From positions 74,945 to 112,129 of the forward strand of contig JABDBQ010000003.1 in assembly GCA_013288555.1 (NCBI GenBank): DNA of 37,185 nt, given 5' to 3'. A program made the translations under genes and the position numbers. The notes under the pieces are model-generated. The model searched no databases. It had not been told where the DNA came from and worked only from the letters and a program-made list of their open reading frames with translations. Of the stretch, positions 24,065 through 32,857 are shown one piece after another; position 1 is the first letter of the stretch, and every line of letters begins with the position of its first letter. The stretch is from Bacteroidota bacterium. GTDB lineage: Bacteria > Bacteroidota > Bacteroidia > CAILMK01.

Positions 24065-25951
24065 ATGTCAGGTAACAAAATCAACGAGCCATCCGGAGCC
24101 ATCCCCATATCGTCTTCTCTCGGAGAGGTAGATCATGCCATCATAGAACAAAAAAATTATCCGGTTGGCAAACGTGTTTTTTATCTTAGTTTACAAGCTG
24201 TCTTCAATGCCATCATTATAGGTTTCGTGGCCAAATTGATGGTTTTGTTTATTTCACTTATTTCCAACATTTCGTTCTACGGTAAATTTTCACTGGAAGA
24301 TCTATCACCGGGCAATAATCACCTCGGCTGGTTTGTAGTGATATTACCTGTTATCGGCGGTCTTATTGTGGGTATAATGGCAAAGTTTGGATCACCCGCA
24401 ATTCGGGGACATGGTATACCCGAGGCGATGGAACAAGTACTCTTGAATGAAAGCAGGATAAATCCCATTATCATTTTTCTGAAGCCCATATCAGCGGCAA
24501 TATCTATTGGTACGGGAGGTCCGTTTGGCGCTGAAGGACCAATTATATCCACAGGTGGGGCATTAGGTTCTTTTTCAGGTCAGATTATGAGGGTAACGCC
24601 CAATGAAAGAAAGATCATGCTGGCTGCCGGGGCATGTGCAGGTATGGCTGCGATATTTGGTACACCATTGGCGGCGCTATTGTTAGCCATTGAGTTGCTG
24701 CTGTTTGAGTTTTCACCACGTTCAATTATTCCGGTTTCGCTTTCTTGCGTGATGGGTGCCGCTATGCATTATATCTTATTCAGCACAGGACCTGCTTTTG
24801 CAATGCCTGATATACCACCGCCATCCAGTATTGCGATGGTTAGTTATGTGATTATGGGTGTCGTTACGGGTGTGGCCGCCTCACTTGTATCAAAATCCGT
24901 CTATTTTGTGGAAGACCTTTTTGAAAAATTACCTGTGCACTGGATGTGGTGGCCCGCCATAGGTGCTGTGGCCGTGGGTGCCATAGGTTATTTCGCGCCT
25001 TTCACGCTAGGGGTTGGCTATATTAATATCCATAATCTTCTCAGTGGTACGCTGCCTTTATACATGCTTTTTTCTTTATGTTTTCTTAAATTTCTTTCCT
25101 GGTGCATCTCCCTGGGAAGTGGTACGTCAGGCGGTACACTGGCTCCGTTGCTTACCATTGGCGGCGCATTCGGCAGTTTGATTGGACTCGTGGCATTAAA
25201 ATTTTTCCCGGGTTGTGGTGTGAATGTTATGACCTGTGCATTGATCGGCATGGCTGCCATGTTTGCCGGCGCATCAAGGGCATTGCTTACCTCTATCGTG
25301 TTCGCACTGGAAAGCACCATGCAACCACATGGATTGCTGCCATTGATGGGTGCCTGTACGGCATCATATTTTATTTCATTCTTCCTGATGAAGGGAAGCA
25401 TCATGACTGAGAAAATAGAACGCAGGGGTGTTTCTACTCCAAGTTCTTTCGAGCCGGATATATTGCAACAGGTATCGGTAAAAGAAGTGCTGAATGAAGA
25501 AGCCAATGTATTGAATATAGAAAATACCATAAAAGATGCCCGCGAGTGGGTGAAGGAAAACAGTATTAGCGAAGGTCAGGCGACAGCATTTGTTTTGGTA
25601 AACAATGATGGTACACTTGCAGGTACTATTTTGAGAAAACTGATCTTCGGGAAAGAATATCCCGATAATACCCGCTTAACGGACCTGATTCAAGACATCG
25701 GGCCCTATGTATATGAGGAAAGCAGGTTGAGCCTGGCAACGGACCTTATGGCGAAATACAATCTGGATGTGCTTCCTGTTATTGCACATGGCAATGACAA
25801 AAAGGTGATAAGCGTGCTGACGCACAAAGAAATAATCAATTCATACAGCAAGCGCAGACACGAAGGGGAGACCTATCAAAGAGCCATTTCCATAAAACGC
25901 CGGAGCATTAAAGTGATATTGCGGGGAAAACAATTTCTAAACAGGGATTAG
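24065..25951 (+). CDS. ClC-type chloride channel or transporter with CBS-like C-terminal domain
   Basis: 628 residues. Residues 35-455 are the ClC membrane domain: RGHGIPEA (114-121) replaces the usual GSGIP; GAEGP (155-159) carries the gating Glu157; SGTSGGTLAP stands where many have GGxFxP. After the first Glu of the usual EE pair (Glu210) comes Leu211, so the inner proton glutamate of ClC exchangers is absent and the protein may be a channel or a non-canonical exchanger. Residues ~475-610 form a regulatory region resembling paired CBS domains (VSVKEVLNEEANVLNIENTI; MAKYNLDVLPVI). The tail is strongly basic. Inner membrane; anion homeostasis inferred. Confidence 0.93.
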   Translation: MSGNKINEPSGAIPISSSLGEVDHAIIEQKNYPVGKRVFYLSLQAVFNAIIIGFVAKLMVLFISLISNISFYGKFSLEDLSPGNNHLGWFVVILPVIGGLIVGIMAKFGSPAIRGHGIPEAMEQVLLNESRINPIIIFLKPISAAISIGTGGPFGAEGPIISTGGALGSFSGQIMRVTPNERKIMLAAGACAGMAAIFGTPLAALLLAIELLLFEFSPRSIIPVSLSCVMGAAMHYILFSTGPAFAMPDIPPPSSIAMVSYVIMGVVTGVAASLVSKSVYFVEDLFEKLPVHWMWWPAIGAVAVGAIGYFAPFTLGVGYINIHNLLSGTLPLYMLFSLCFLKFLSWCISLGSGTSGGTLAPLLTIGGAFGSLIGLVALKFFPGCGVNVMTCALIGMAAMFAGASRALLTSIVFALESTMQPHGLLPLMGACTASYFISFFLMKGSIMTEKIERRGVSTPSSFEPDILQQVSVKEVLNEEANVLNIENTIKDAREWVKENSISEGQATAFVLVNNDGTLAGTILRKLIFGKEYPDNTRLTDLIQDIGPYVYEESRLSLATDLMAKYNLDVLPVIAHGNDKKVISVLTHKEIINSYSKRRHEGETYQRAISIKRRSIKVILRGKQFLNRD

Positions 25952-26042
25952 GTGGTTGGTGAGGACGATAATAACTATTTGAAAATGTGGCAATTTGAAA
26001 ATTTGAAAATGAGCTTACGCATGAGAATATATTTTTCGTTAT

Positions 26043-26086
26043 GATTTTTTGAAAAATCGCCATAGGTCCCTTTAAATTAAAAGGGA
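26043..26086. terminator. Two short hairpins in the convergent ClC/metB gap
   Basis: GATTTTT-TG-AAAAATC (26043-26058) and TCCCTTT-6 nt-AAAGGGA (26067-26086) each form a 7-bp stem between the convergent genes. Direct repeats of ATTTGAAAAT lie at 25979-26012. Stems are AT-rich and weak. Confidence 0.3.
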
Positions 26087-26123
26087 ATCGCTCCTATCAC
26101 TATTGTCAAATTGTCTCATTGCC

Positions 26124-27275
26124 TCAAATCCCAACTACATCCAAAGCACTTGATAGGTCATGAATAAGGTCATCAACATCTTCTATCCCAACGCTTAGTC
26201 TGATGAGTGAGTCAGTAACACCACTCTTTTCGCGCTCGGCTTTCGGAATGGAAGCATGGGTCATGGACGCCGGATGGCCGATGAGTGATTCTACACCTCC
26301 TAATGATTCTGCAAGGGAGAACAAATGGGTTTTGGTAAGAACCGTTAGCGCATCTTCCATCTTGTCGCCCTTCAGGGTTATGGATATCATGCCGCCGTAC
26401 ATTTTCATTTGACGGGATGCGATTTCATGATTGGGATGGGTAGTGAGACCCGGATAGTATACGCTGGCAATTTTGGGATGTTTTGAAAGGAAATCAGCAA
26501 TTTTCATAGCGTTCTCGCAGTGCCTTTGCATCCGGACATGAAGGGTTTTGATGCCTCGCAATACCAGGAATGCATCATGTGGGCCGCAAATGGCGCCGCA
26601 ACTGTTCTGGATAAATTTGATCTGTTCTGCAATGACCGGATCGTTGCAGATTACAGCCCCAAGAACTACATCAGAGTGACCGCCAAGGTATTTTGTAGCT
26701 GAATGGACAACGATATCGGCACCGAGTTCCAGGGGTCTTTGAAGATAAGGTGTAGCAAAAGTATTGTCCACTGCCAGAATGATATTTCTGTCACCGATTT
26801 GTTTTTTTATGGCAGCGATATCAATGATGTTTAGCATAGGATTGGTTGGGCTTTCGGCCCATATCATCCTTGTTTTATCATTGATATAATTGGTCACATT
26901 TTCTGCATGGCTCAGGTCAATAAAATGAAATCTGATCCCGTATCTTTCAAATATTTTGGTAAAAATCCTGTAACTGCCTCCATACAAATCATTTGTAGCT
27001 ATGACTTCATCTCCGGGCAATAATAATTTTGCAACTGCGTCAATGGCCGCCATGCCACTCCCGAAACAAAATCCAAAGGCGCCTGATTCAATCGCGGCGA
27101 GGTTTTTTTCAAGGGCAAGACGGGTTGGGTTCTGTGTGCGGGCGTATTCAAAACCCTTATGTTTTCCCGGTGCTTCCTGTACATAGGTAGAAGTCTGATA
27201 GATAGGCGTCATAATAGCACCGGTGGCTGGATCAGCTTCCTGTCCGGCATGGATCGCTTTGGTTGCAAATTTCAT
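26124..27275 (-). CDS. metB: Cystathionine gamma-synthase / gamma-lyase family PLP enzyme
   Basis: 383 residues, the typical length for MetB/MetC-family enzymes. Visible: N-terminal TKAIHAGQEAD, YARTQNPTR (phosphate-binding region, 44-52), FGSGMAAI (71-78), AVDNTFATP, and SATKYLGGHSD with the PLP lysine Lys195. It makes or breaks cystathionine, either in methionine synthesis (gamma-synthase) or reverse transsulfuration (gamma-lyase); the sequence does not decide. It lies 38 bp downstream of a receiver-domain gene on the same strand, probably one transcript. No SAM riboswitch was recognised in the gap. Cytosolic. Confidence 0.93.
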   Translation of the reverse strand: MKFATKAIHAGQEADPATGAIMTPIYQTSTYVQEAPGKHKGFEYARTQNPTRLALEKNLAAIESGAFGFCFGSGMAAIDAVAKLLLPGDEVIATNDLYGGSYRIFTKIFERYGIRFHFIDLSHAENVTNYINDKTRMIWAESPTNPMLNIIDIAAIKKQIGDRNIILAVDNTFATPYLQRPLELGADIVVHSATKYLGGHSDVVLGAVICNDPVIAEQIKFIQNSCGAICGPHDAFLVLRGIKTLHVRMQRHCENAMKIADFLSKHPKIASVYYPGLTTHPNHEIASRQMKMYGGMISITLKGDKMEDALTVLTKTHLFSLAESLGGVESLIGHPASMTHASIPKAEREKSGVTDSLIRLSVGIEDVDDLIHDLSSALDVVGI

Positions 27276-27313
27276 GTAGAAAAAATATTAGTATTTATAA
27301 AAAGAGGCCTTTG

Positions 27314-27709
27314 CTAATTTTTCTCAGGATTTGCATAGGCTTCATTGGCTTTTTCAATCATGGTATGAACATCTTCAACCGAAAAAGGTTTGGCAAGGTA
27401 TTCATTCATGCCTTGCTCCAGGCATCGGTTTTTTTCACCTGAAAGAGAATTGGCCGTTAAGGCTACAATAAAAGGTTGGCTCGATTGATTTTTATACTTT
27501 TCCCTAAGTTTCCGGGTTACTTCAAAACCATCCAAAAAAGGCATTTCGATATCCATAAAAACCAGGTCATAATACTTATTTTCAAAGGCTTTTATGGCTT
27601 CTTCGCCATTTGCAGCCATGTCAAAATTAATTCCGGTTTTCTGGAAGATTTTGCGGATCATTATCCGGTTAATATCATTATCCTCTGCAACAAGTATATT
27701 AATTGGCAT
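27314..27709 (-). CDS. Stand-alone response-regulator receiver domain
   Basis: 131 residues: one CheY-like receiver with no output domain. Acidic pocket Glu9-Asp10 (VAEDND), phospho-acceptor Asp53 (VFMDIEMP), Thr85 (ALTAN) and Lys107 (AKPFS) are all conserved, and the family motif ALTAN matches receivers of hybrid kinase type. Its partner kinase is not in the window, unless the kinase-less PAS protein plays a phosphotransfer role. It lies just upstream of metB (38-bp gap) with an exact promoter box 84 nt upstream of its ATG. Likely a shuttle or a small-protein effector. Confidence 0.92.
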   Translation of the reverse strand: MPINILVAEDNDINRIMIRKIFQKTGINFDMAANGEEAIKAFENKYYDLVFMDIEMPFLDGFEVTRKLREKYKNQSSQPFIVALTANSLSGEKNRCLEQGMNEYLAKPFSVEDVHTMIEKANEAYANPEKN

Positions 27710-27792
27710 AAATCTATTCCGCTATTATAATTCAAGTATCAGTTATCCCGTTTATTAAAAATTACCCTCTGATAAGGTTTAATTAACAGCGA

Positions 27793-27800
27793 CAAAGTTA
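27793..27800 (-). promoter_or_regulatory. Candidate -7 promoter box (TAACTTTG) for the receiver-metB unit
   Basis: Exact TAnnTTTG on the minus strand, 84 nt upstream of the receiver ATG, which implies a leader of roughly 75-80 nt. Confidence 0.38.
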
Positions 27801-27849
27801 GTTATTTAAGCCTTAGCCGGTAACATAAAAAAACCTTATTTAGGGGAAA

Positions 27850-28407
27850 TTATTCTTCAAACAGATCGTACCATTCTTTGAATAATTTTTCCTGCCTTTT
27901 ACCGTACCCTTTTACTTTGGCACGTACCTGTTTTATATTCTTTTCAACAAAAATCCTGCGCGGGTTTTTCGAATAGAAAAGATCGGCATAGGATATGATT
28001 TTTTCCTCGATGGTTTCGCATAACATATCCCTGTGGGGCAGTGGAATTTTGTCCCTTATGATTTCTTCCCTGGTCATGCCTCCAACACCGATATGGTTTT
28101 CCGCAATACGGGCATGGAGAGGAAGTCCTTCCGCCTCAAGTATTTTGCGGCCTTCAATGATGTGATAAATATAGGGCATTTCCCCATTGCAGAATATTTC
28201 GCTTGCCTTTACATGCACAATGCCGATATCATGCAGCATTCCTGCTTCTTCGATAAATCGCTTCTGATCGGCATTAAGACCCAGGTGGCGTGCTATTTTA
28301 ATGGCCTTTGCAGTAACCAGTGAAACATGTACAACATAGATATTGTAGGCTGCACTGTATGGGGATATGTACTTATTTATGATTTTGAAATAGTCGACCT
28401 TATGCAC
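27850..28407 (-). CDS. HD-domain protein
   Basis: 185 residues. Metal-binding HD pattern: His27 (VVHVSLVT), His59-Asp60 in MLHDIGIVHV, His105 in ENHIGVGG and Asp142 in SYADLF. It belongs to the small stand-alone HD proteins (HDIG-like) thought to hydrolyse phosphate bonds in nucleotides. The substrate is unknown. The start is a GTG at 28407; the frame has no earlier ATG before a stop codon. The C-terminus is Lys/Arg rich (IKQVRAKVKGYGKRQ). Its promoter is not clear. It follows the glycosyltransferase gene by 68 bp on the same strand. Confidence 0.87.
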   Translation of the reverse strand: MHKVDYFKIINKYISPYSAAYNIYVVHVSLVTAKAIKIARHLGLNADQKRFIEEAGMLHDIGIVHVKASEIFCNGEMPYIYHIIEGRKILEAEGLPLHARIAENHIGVGGMTREEIIRDKIPLPHRDMLCETIEEKIISYADLFYSKNPRRIFVEKNIKQVRAKVKGYGKRQEKLFKEWYDLFEE

Positions 28408-28475
28408 TGTTGATTTGTTTTTCTGTGTGCGAATTTAATTTTCTTTAAGAAAGCAAGCTATGCAAACGTTATTAT

Positions 28476-30149
28476 TTATTTGATACCATTTTTTGGAGCA
28501 TCGATGCGGGCAAAATGTACTAGCCAGGTTTTATGAATGGTTTGATCTCTTGTTTCCGGATTCAAAAATGCAAGGCTCAGATTCTGAACAGATTTATTGT
28601 TAATCAGGATATCTTTTTCGCCATTGGCCCTCTGGAAACCGGTCAGCTTTGTATAGTCATTTTCATCCACATAAAGCCAGATATCTCTTTTTGCAAGGCT
28701 GTCTTTTAGGTTTTGGGGATAAATTGGGTTTACCAACCGACGCGAATAGAAATTCAGAGAATGGCAACCCGTATAATTCAAAGAATAAAACTGGTTATCC
28801 GGTATGGGGTTCCCTCCGCTTAAACCGGATGCAAACATCCCCGCCTGGTTGCTTGCCTGGTATTTCATCAGGCGTGGATAAAAATCAAAGTTGAGGCCTA
28901 TGTTGATCGCCGCGGCACAAATCACTCCGGGGATCAATATCCTTGTGAGTGACTGGCTGCCTTTAATGGATACGTAGATTCCTGATACTATCAGCACCAT
29001 GCAAAGCACAAAAATTAAAATATTAAGAGGTTGAAATACAAACCAAAGCAGGATAAAAAGTGCTGTGCCGAGCAAAATATAAACTGCAAGCTGTATACCA
29101 GTAAGCCATTTGAACATACCGGTCTCACGCATGCCGGTTTCATAAACCCATCTTGCTGTGATAATAGCCGATAGTGGAAACAAAACAAAAATATAGTGCG
29201 GCAGTTTGTAGTGAGACATCGACAAAGCAATGAATACCAGGATAAATCCAGATATCGTCATTCCCTCATTGTTTTCATCCAGCCTGAAACGAGACTTAAA
29301 GAGTTCTTTTACACTATAAAATAGTCCAATTATTCCGCAAATTGTCCATGGTAAAAAAGCCCATGCGAATGTATGCTCAAAAAAGAATGGATCTGCATGA
29401 TTATTCCATTCGCTCTGGCCGGTAATGCGGCCGAAACTCTGGGTCCAGAAGAAGAAGGTAATCCCTTTGGAGCCCCATTGTTCATACAATCCATATAGCA
29501 TTGGTGATAAAAACAGTAAAATAACCGGTATCGCAATAAGCCATCTGAAATCGAAAATTCCTTTCCAGTTTCGGTGCAAAAGCAAATGGCACCCAATAGC
29601 CGTGGCTGGAACAATTAACCCAATCGGACCTTTGGATAGCATGGCCAAGCTGACGCCTATTACACCAAGAATAAAATTGATCGGTTTTCTGTTTCTGATA
29701 TAAGATGACAGTTGCCAGATGGAAAAGATAACCATTCCTGTAAGCAGGTTATCTGTTTTGACGTCATTATTAAAAAGAAAAAAAGCCTGGCAGGAAGCCA
29801 GAATAAGAGCGCTCCAGGATGCGATTGTTTCGTTATACCATTGTTTTGCAAGCCGATAAGTACTATAAATAGCAAGAATCGTTGCCAGGAACGAAGGAAG
29901 CCGGTAGGTAAATTCTGAAATGCCAAATAAATAAAAAGATAAAGATGACAACCACATCAAAAGTGGTGGCTTATCAAGATATGGCAGCCCGCCGTCGTAT
30001 AATTTCAGGAAACTTTTGGTTTTGAGCATTTCCATGCTCATTGCGGCATATTGCGCAGCATCAACTTCCATAATCTGAAGAAACAGTCCGCCGATGTAGG
30101 TAATTAATAGTAAAGCATAAAGGATTATATAGATGTTACGGTTTGTCAT
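28476..30149 (-). CDS. ArnT/PMT-like membrane glycosyltransferase (GT39/GT83 type)
   Basis: 557 residues with about 12 hydrophobic helices in the first ~420 residues and a C-terminal soluble domain. The first periplasmic loop has the acidic motif EVDAAQYA (28-35), and YLDKPPLLMWL (57-67) is the signature of undecaprenyl-phosphate-linked sugar transferases of the dolichyl-phosphate-mannose mannosyltransferase superfamily. It likely transfers a sugar from a polyprenyl phosphate to lipid A or a protein on the periplasmic side; donor and acceptor unknown. HD-domain gene downstream. Inner membrane. Confidence 0.9.
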   Translation of the reverse strand: MTNRNIYIILYALLLITYIGGLFLQIMEVDAAQYAAMSMEMLKTKSFLKLYDGGLPYLDKPPLLMWLSSLSFYLFGISEFTYRLPSFLATILAIYSTYRLAKQWYNETIASWSALILASCQAFFLFNNDVKTDNLLTGMVIFSIWQLSSYIRNRKPINFILGVIGVSLAMLSKGPIGLIVPATAIGCHLLLHRNWKGIFDFRWLIAIPVILLFLSPMLYGLYEQWGSKGITFFFWTQSFGRITGQSEWNNHADPFFFEHTFAWAFLPWTICGIIGLFYSVKELFKSRFRLDENNEGMTISGFILVFIALSMSHYKLPHYIFVLFPLSAIITARWVYETGMRETGMFKWLTGIQLAVYILLGTALFILLWFVFQPLNILIFVLCMVLIVSGIYVSIKGSQSLTRILIPGVICAAAINIGLNFDFYPRLMKYQASNQAGMFASGLSGGNPIPDNQFYSLNYTGCHSLNFYSRRLVNPIYPQNLKDSLAKRDIWLYVDENDYTKLTGFQRANGEKDILINNKSVQNLSLAFLNPETRDQTIHKTWLVHFARIDAPKNGIK

Positions 30150-30258
30150 TTCATGGTCTGTGGCCGCTTTATTTCAATTCAAAATTCAGCTTTTCAGCGG
30201 GAATAGCTGATAAGAATGATAAAAAATTCTAAAACGATTCAAGTACGAATATTGTTAT

Positions 30259-30573
30259 ATGAGCAAAATTGAAAAGATGAAATCATTTTCAGACCTCATT
30301 AATGGAGACAAAGCGGTATTGGTGGATTTTTCAGCCGAATGGTGTGGCCCGTGCAAAACGATGGCCCCGGTTATTAAAGAAGTTGCGAGGTCACTTGGTG
30401 ATAAGGCCTCTGTTATAAAAGTGGACATAGATAAGAACCAGTCCACTGCTACCAAATACCAGATTCAGGGCGTACCTACGTTTATTCTTTTTAAAAACGG
30501 GCAAATAAAATGGCGGCAATCCGGCGCTATGCCTGCAAATCAATTGCTAAGGGCGATTGAACAACATGTTTGA
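30259..30573 (+). CDS. trxA: Thioredoxin
   Basis: 104 residues, the classical length. Active site WCGPCK (Trp28-Lys33, redox cysteines 29 and 32) and the cis-Pro loop GVPTF (Pro73). It reduces protein disulfides in the cytosol. It is transcribed away from the glycosyltransferase and converges with dusB. No signal peptide, so cytosolic. Confidence 0.96.
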   Translation: MSKIEKMKSFSDLINGDKAVLVDFSAEWCGPCKTMAPVIKEVARSLGDKASVIKVDIDKNQSTATKYQIQGVPTFILFKNGQIKWRQSGAMPANQLLRAIEQHV

Positions 30574-30631
30574 GCTTAGAACTATACACTGACTTGTTCA
30601 AGTTTATTGGTCAATGGTATTTGGTTATTGA

Positions 30632-31636
30632 TTAAGCCTCAACCGGCTCAAATAAAGCGCCGCTGAATACAAAGGCAATTTCATCAAGAATTGAAATGAC
30701 CTCATTCGGATTCATAGTTGTTACCAGCCGTTCGCGAAAAGGTTTGAAATTTGGATACCCTTTAAAATATGCGTGATAATGTCTGCGCATTTCCAGGATT
30801 CCTAATACATCACCTTTCCATTTCAGACTTTCCATAAGATGAGTGCGACAGGTATCTACCCGTTCCTGGTGGGTTGGAGGATCCATCATTTCACCTGTTG
30901 CGAAATAATGTTTCATTTCCCTGAATATCCATGGATATCCAATCGATGCCCTGCCGATCATAATACCGTCTACCCCGTAGAGCAATTTGTTTTGCATGGC
31001 CTTTTCAGGGGTGTCCACATCTCCATTTCCAAAGACCGGAATACGCATTCTTGGGTTTGATTTTATTTCACCGATCAAGGTCCAATCAGCTTCACCTTTG
31101 TACATCTGTACCCGGGTGCGGCCATGGATGGTGAGCGCTTCAATGCCTATATCCTGGAGTCTTTCTGCGGCATCTACCACATTTTTTGTTTTATCATCCC
31201 AACCCAATCTCGTTTTCACAGTCACGGGTAAATGGGTTGCTTTTACGATTGCTTCGGTCATCCTCACCATTTTTGGTATGTCCTGGAGAATGCCTGCCCC
31301 AGCCCCCTTACAGGCTACCGCTTTCACCGGGCAACCGTAATTGATATCAATGAGTTCCGGCTTCGCTTGTGTCGCAATAATGGCTGCTTCAACCATACTA
31401 TCAATCTCACTTCCAAAAATCTGGATGCCAATAGGACGCTCATATTCAAAGATATCCAGCTTTTTCAGGCTTTTTACAGCAGAACGGATCAATCCCTCCG
31501 AAGAGATGAATTCCGTATACATCAGATCAGCTCCATTCGCCTTACAAACCGCCCTGAACGGCGGATCACTTACATCTTCCATGGGTGCAAGCAGCAAGGG
31601 GAAATCGCCCAATTCTATATTTCGTATCTTTGTCAA
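30632..31636 (-). CDS. dusB: tRNA-dihydrouridine synthase (DusB type)
   Basis: 334 residues. FMN enzyme that reduces uridine to dihydrouridine in the tRNA D-loop. LLLAPMEDVSDPPFR (14-28) binds FMN; NYGCPVKAV (99-107) contains the catalytic Cys102; VKTRLGWDD and HGRT follow. The start has to be the TTG at 31636: a stop codon directly precedes it and the next Met would cut the FMN strand. The family N-terminus (M-x-K-I-x-N-I-E-L-G) confirms it. Its 5' end overlaps a promoter box for the divergent CPBP gene. Confidence 0.95.
   Translation of the reverse strand: MTKIRNIELGDFPLLLAPMEDVSDPPFRAVCKANGADLMYTEFISSEGLIRSAVKSLKKLDIFEYERPIGIQIFGSEIDSMVEAAIIATQAKPELIDINYGCPVKAVACKGAGAGILQDIPKMVRMTEAIVKATHLPVTVKTRLGWDDKTKNVVDAAERLQDIGIEALTIHGRTRVQMYKGEADWTLIGEIKSNPRMRIPVFGNGDVDTPEKAMQNKLLYGVDGIMIGRASIGYPWIFREMKHYFATGEMMDPPTHQERVDTCRTHLMESLKWKGDVLGILEMRRHYHAYFKGYPNFKPFRERLVTTMNPNEVISILDEIAFVFSGALFEPVEA
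31625..31632 (+). promoter_or_regulatory. Candidate -7 promoter box (TATCTTTG) for the CPBP cluster
   Basis: Exact TAnnTTTG on the plus strand, 39 nt before the CPBP ATG and overlapping the first codons of dusB on the other strand. Confidence 0.42.
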
Positions 31637-31671
31637 CTATCTATATAAAAGCACGAATTTAAGGTTTATCT

Positions 31672-32628
31672 ATGAAAAACCCTTTCAATGAGGGATCTCA
31701 GGCTTTCATGCCATTTTACCTGAGAATCATGATCGGGGCATCCTTATGGTTCATCAGTTATGCTGTGATCTCATTTTTAGGGCTCTGGATCGCATCGTCC
31801 ATCACTGGCACTTCCCTTGCTACTTTCAGCCTGGGAAATTTTGAAAATAAGGGGCCTGCTTTTGCTGCCGGACTAAAAATCATTCAATTGTTTTCAGACC
31901 TGGGCTTGTTTGTAGTTCCTGCCCTGATATTGCCTTTTATCATCTTTCAGCACAATGCTGTTGCCTTTATGGGTATGAAAAAGCGAACTTCATTTGCCGT
32001 TTTTATTCTCGCTATTTGCCTTGCCTTGGGTATTCAGCCATTGGTAACTGTTTCAGCTTATTTCAATGAGCATCTTGTACTTCCGCATTTTCTCAGTGGA
32101 ATGGAACAACAGATGCAGGCCATGGAAAAGAAAAATGAAGGTCTCATGAAATCATTCCTGCAAATGCATGGTATTTGGGATTTCATAATTAATACAGTGA
32201 TTATTGCCATTTTACCGGCCGTGGCTGAAGAATTGTTTTTCAGGGGATTTTTGCAGAAAGCCCTTCAGATCGGGTTGAAAAGAAGTCACTTAGCTGTAAT
32301 AGCTACAGCATTTATATTCAGTTTTATACATCTTGAATTTTATGGTTTTTTGCCCCGTTTTTTACTTGGCCTTTTATTAGGGTATGCCTACCTGTGGAGC
32401 GGAGATATCAAAGTGCCGATACTCATTCATTTCACGAATAATTTTATGGATCTGTGCCTTAGTTATTATTCGGGTTCAGTTGAAACCGGTTCGGGAGTCC
32501 AAAATTCTTTCGGAATAATGCAGATTCTTTTCTCAATTGTTTCTTTATTTGTGCTGGCTTACCTGGTTTATATATTTAAAATCAAACTGAAACAACAAGA
32601 TTCAATGATACCATATGAAGGTAATTAA
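31672..32628 (+). CDS. CPBP-family intramembrane metalloprotease
   Basis: 318 residues, about eight hydrophobic segments. The CPBP (CAAX protease / bacteriocin-processing, Abi) motifs are EEIFFR-type EELFFR (Glu186-Arg191), a helix with His220 (FIHLEF) and HFTNNFMD (His253, Asn257). A polar loop (residues 131-160) sits between helices. The next gene starts one base after its stop, so it heads a compact run with DUF2007 and cdsA. Role in protein maturation or immunity is unknown; the conserved motifs predict activity in the inner membrane. Confidence 0.9.
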   Translation: MKNPFNEGSQAFMPFYLRIMIGASLWFISYAVISFLGLWIASSITGTSLATFSLGNFENKGPAFAAGLKIIQLFSDLGLFVVPALILPFIIFQHNAVAFMGMKKRTSFAVFILAICLALGIQPLVTVSAYFNEHLVLPHFLSGMEQQMQAMEKKNEGLMKSFLQMHGIWDFIINTVIIAILPAVAEELFFRGFLQKALQIGLKRSHLAVIATAFIFSFIHLEFYGFLPRFLLGLLLGYAYLWSGDIKVPILIHFTNNFMDLCLSYYSGSVETGSGVQNSFGIMQILFSIVSLFVLAYLVYIFKIKLKQQDSMIPYEGN

Positions 32629-32629
32629 A

Positions 32630-32857
32630 ATGAATTCGAAAGGAGAAGACAACTCCGATTGGAAAATGGTTTTCAAAACGCAGAACCCGGTTCAGGCGGA
32701 TATTATTGCCGGAAACCTGGAAAATAATGGTGTAAACGTGGTTGTGATCAACAAGAGAGATTCATCTTACCTGGTATTCGGGTATATTGAGCTCTATGTA
32801 CATGAAGATGAATTTGATATGGCCACCAAACTCATAGAAGAGGCAGGGGATGAATAA
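32630..32857 (+). CDS. DUF2007 putative signal-transducing protein
   Basis: 75 residues. Pattern VFKTQNPVQADIIAGNLENNG then a Val-rich strand (VNVVVI) and FGYIELYVHEDEFDMA, the DUF2007 fold (ferredoxin-like small domain, often 'putative signal transducing protein'). Function unproven. I start at 32630, because the ATG at 32615 lies inside the CPBP end and a GAAGG sits 8 nt before 32630. Its last codons overlap the cdsA start by 8 nt, suggesting coupled translation. Confidence 0.85.
   Translation: MNSKGEDNSDWKMVFKTQNPVQADIIAGNLENNGVNVVVINKRDSSYLVFGYIELYVHEDEFDMATKLIEEAGDE

Noticed and set aside
27276-27313. Possible SAM riboswitch ahead of metB
   Set aside because: The gap to the receiver gene is only 38 bp and no riboswitch core motif was seen; the receiver gene lies directly upstream.
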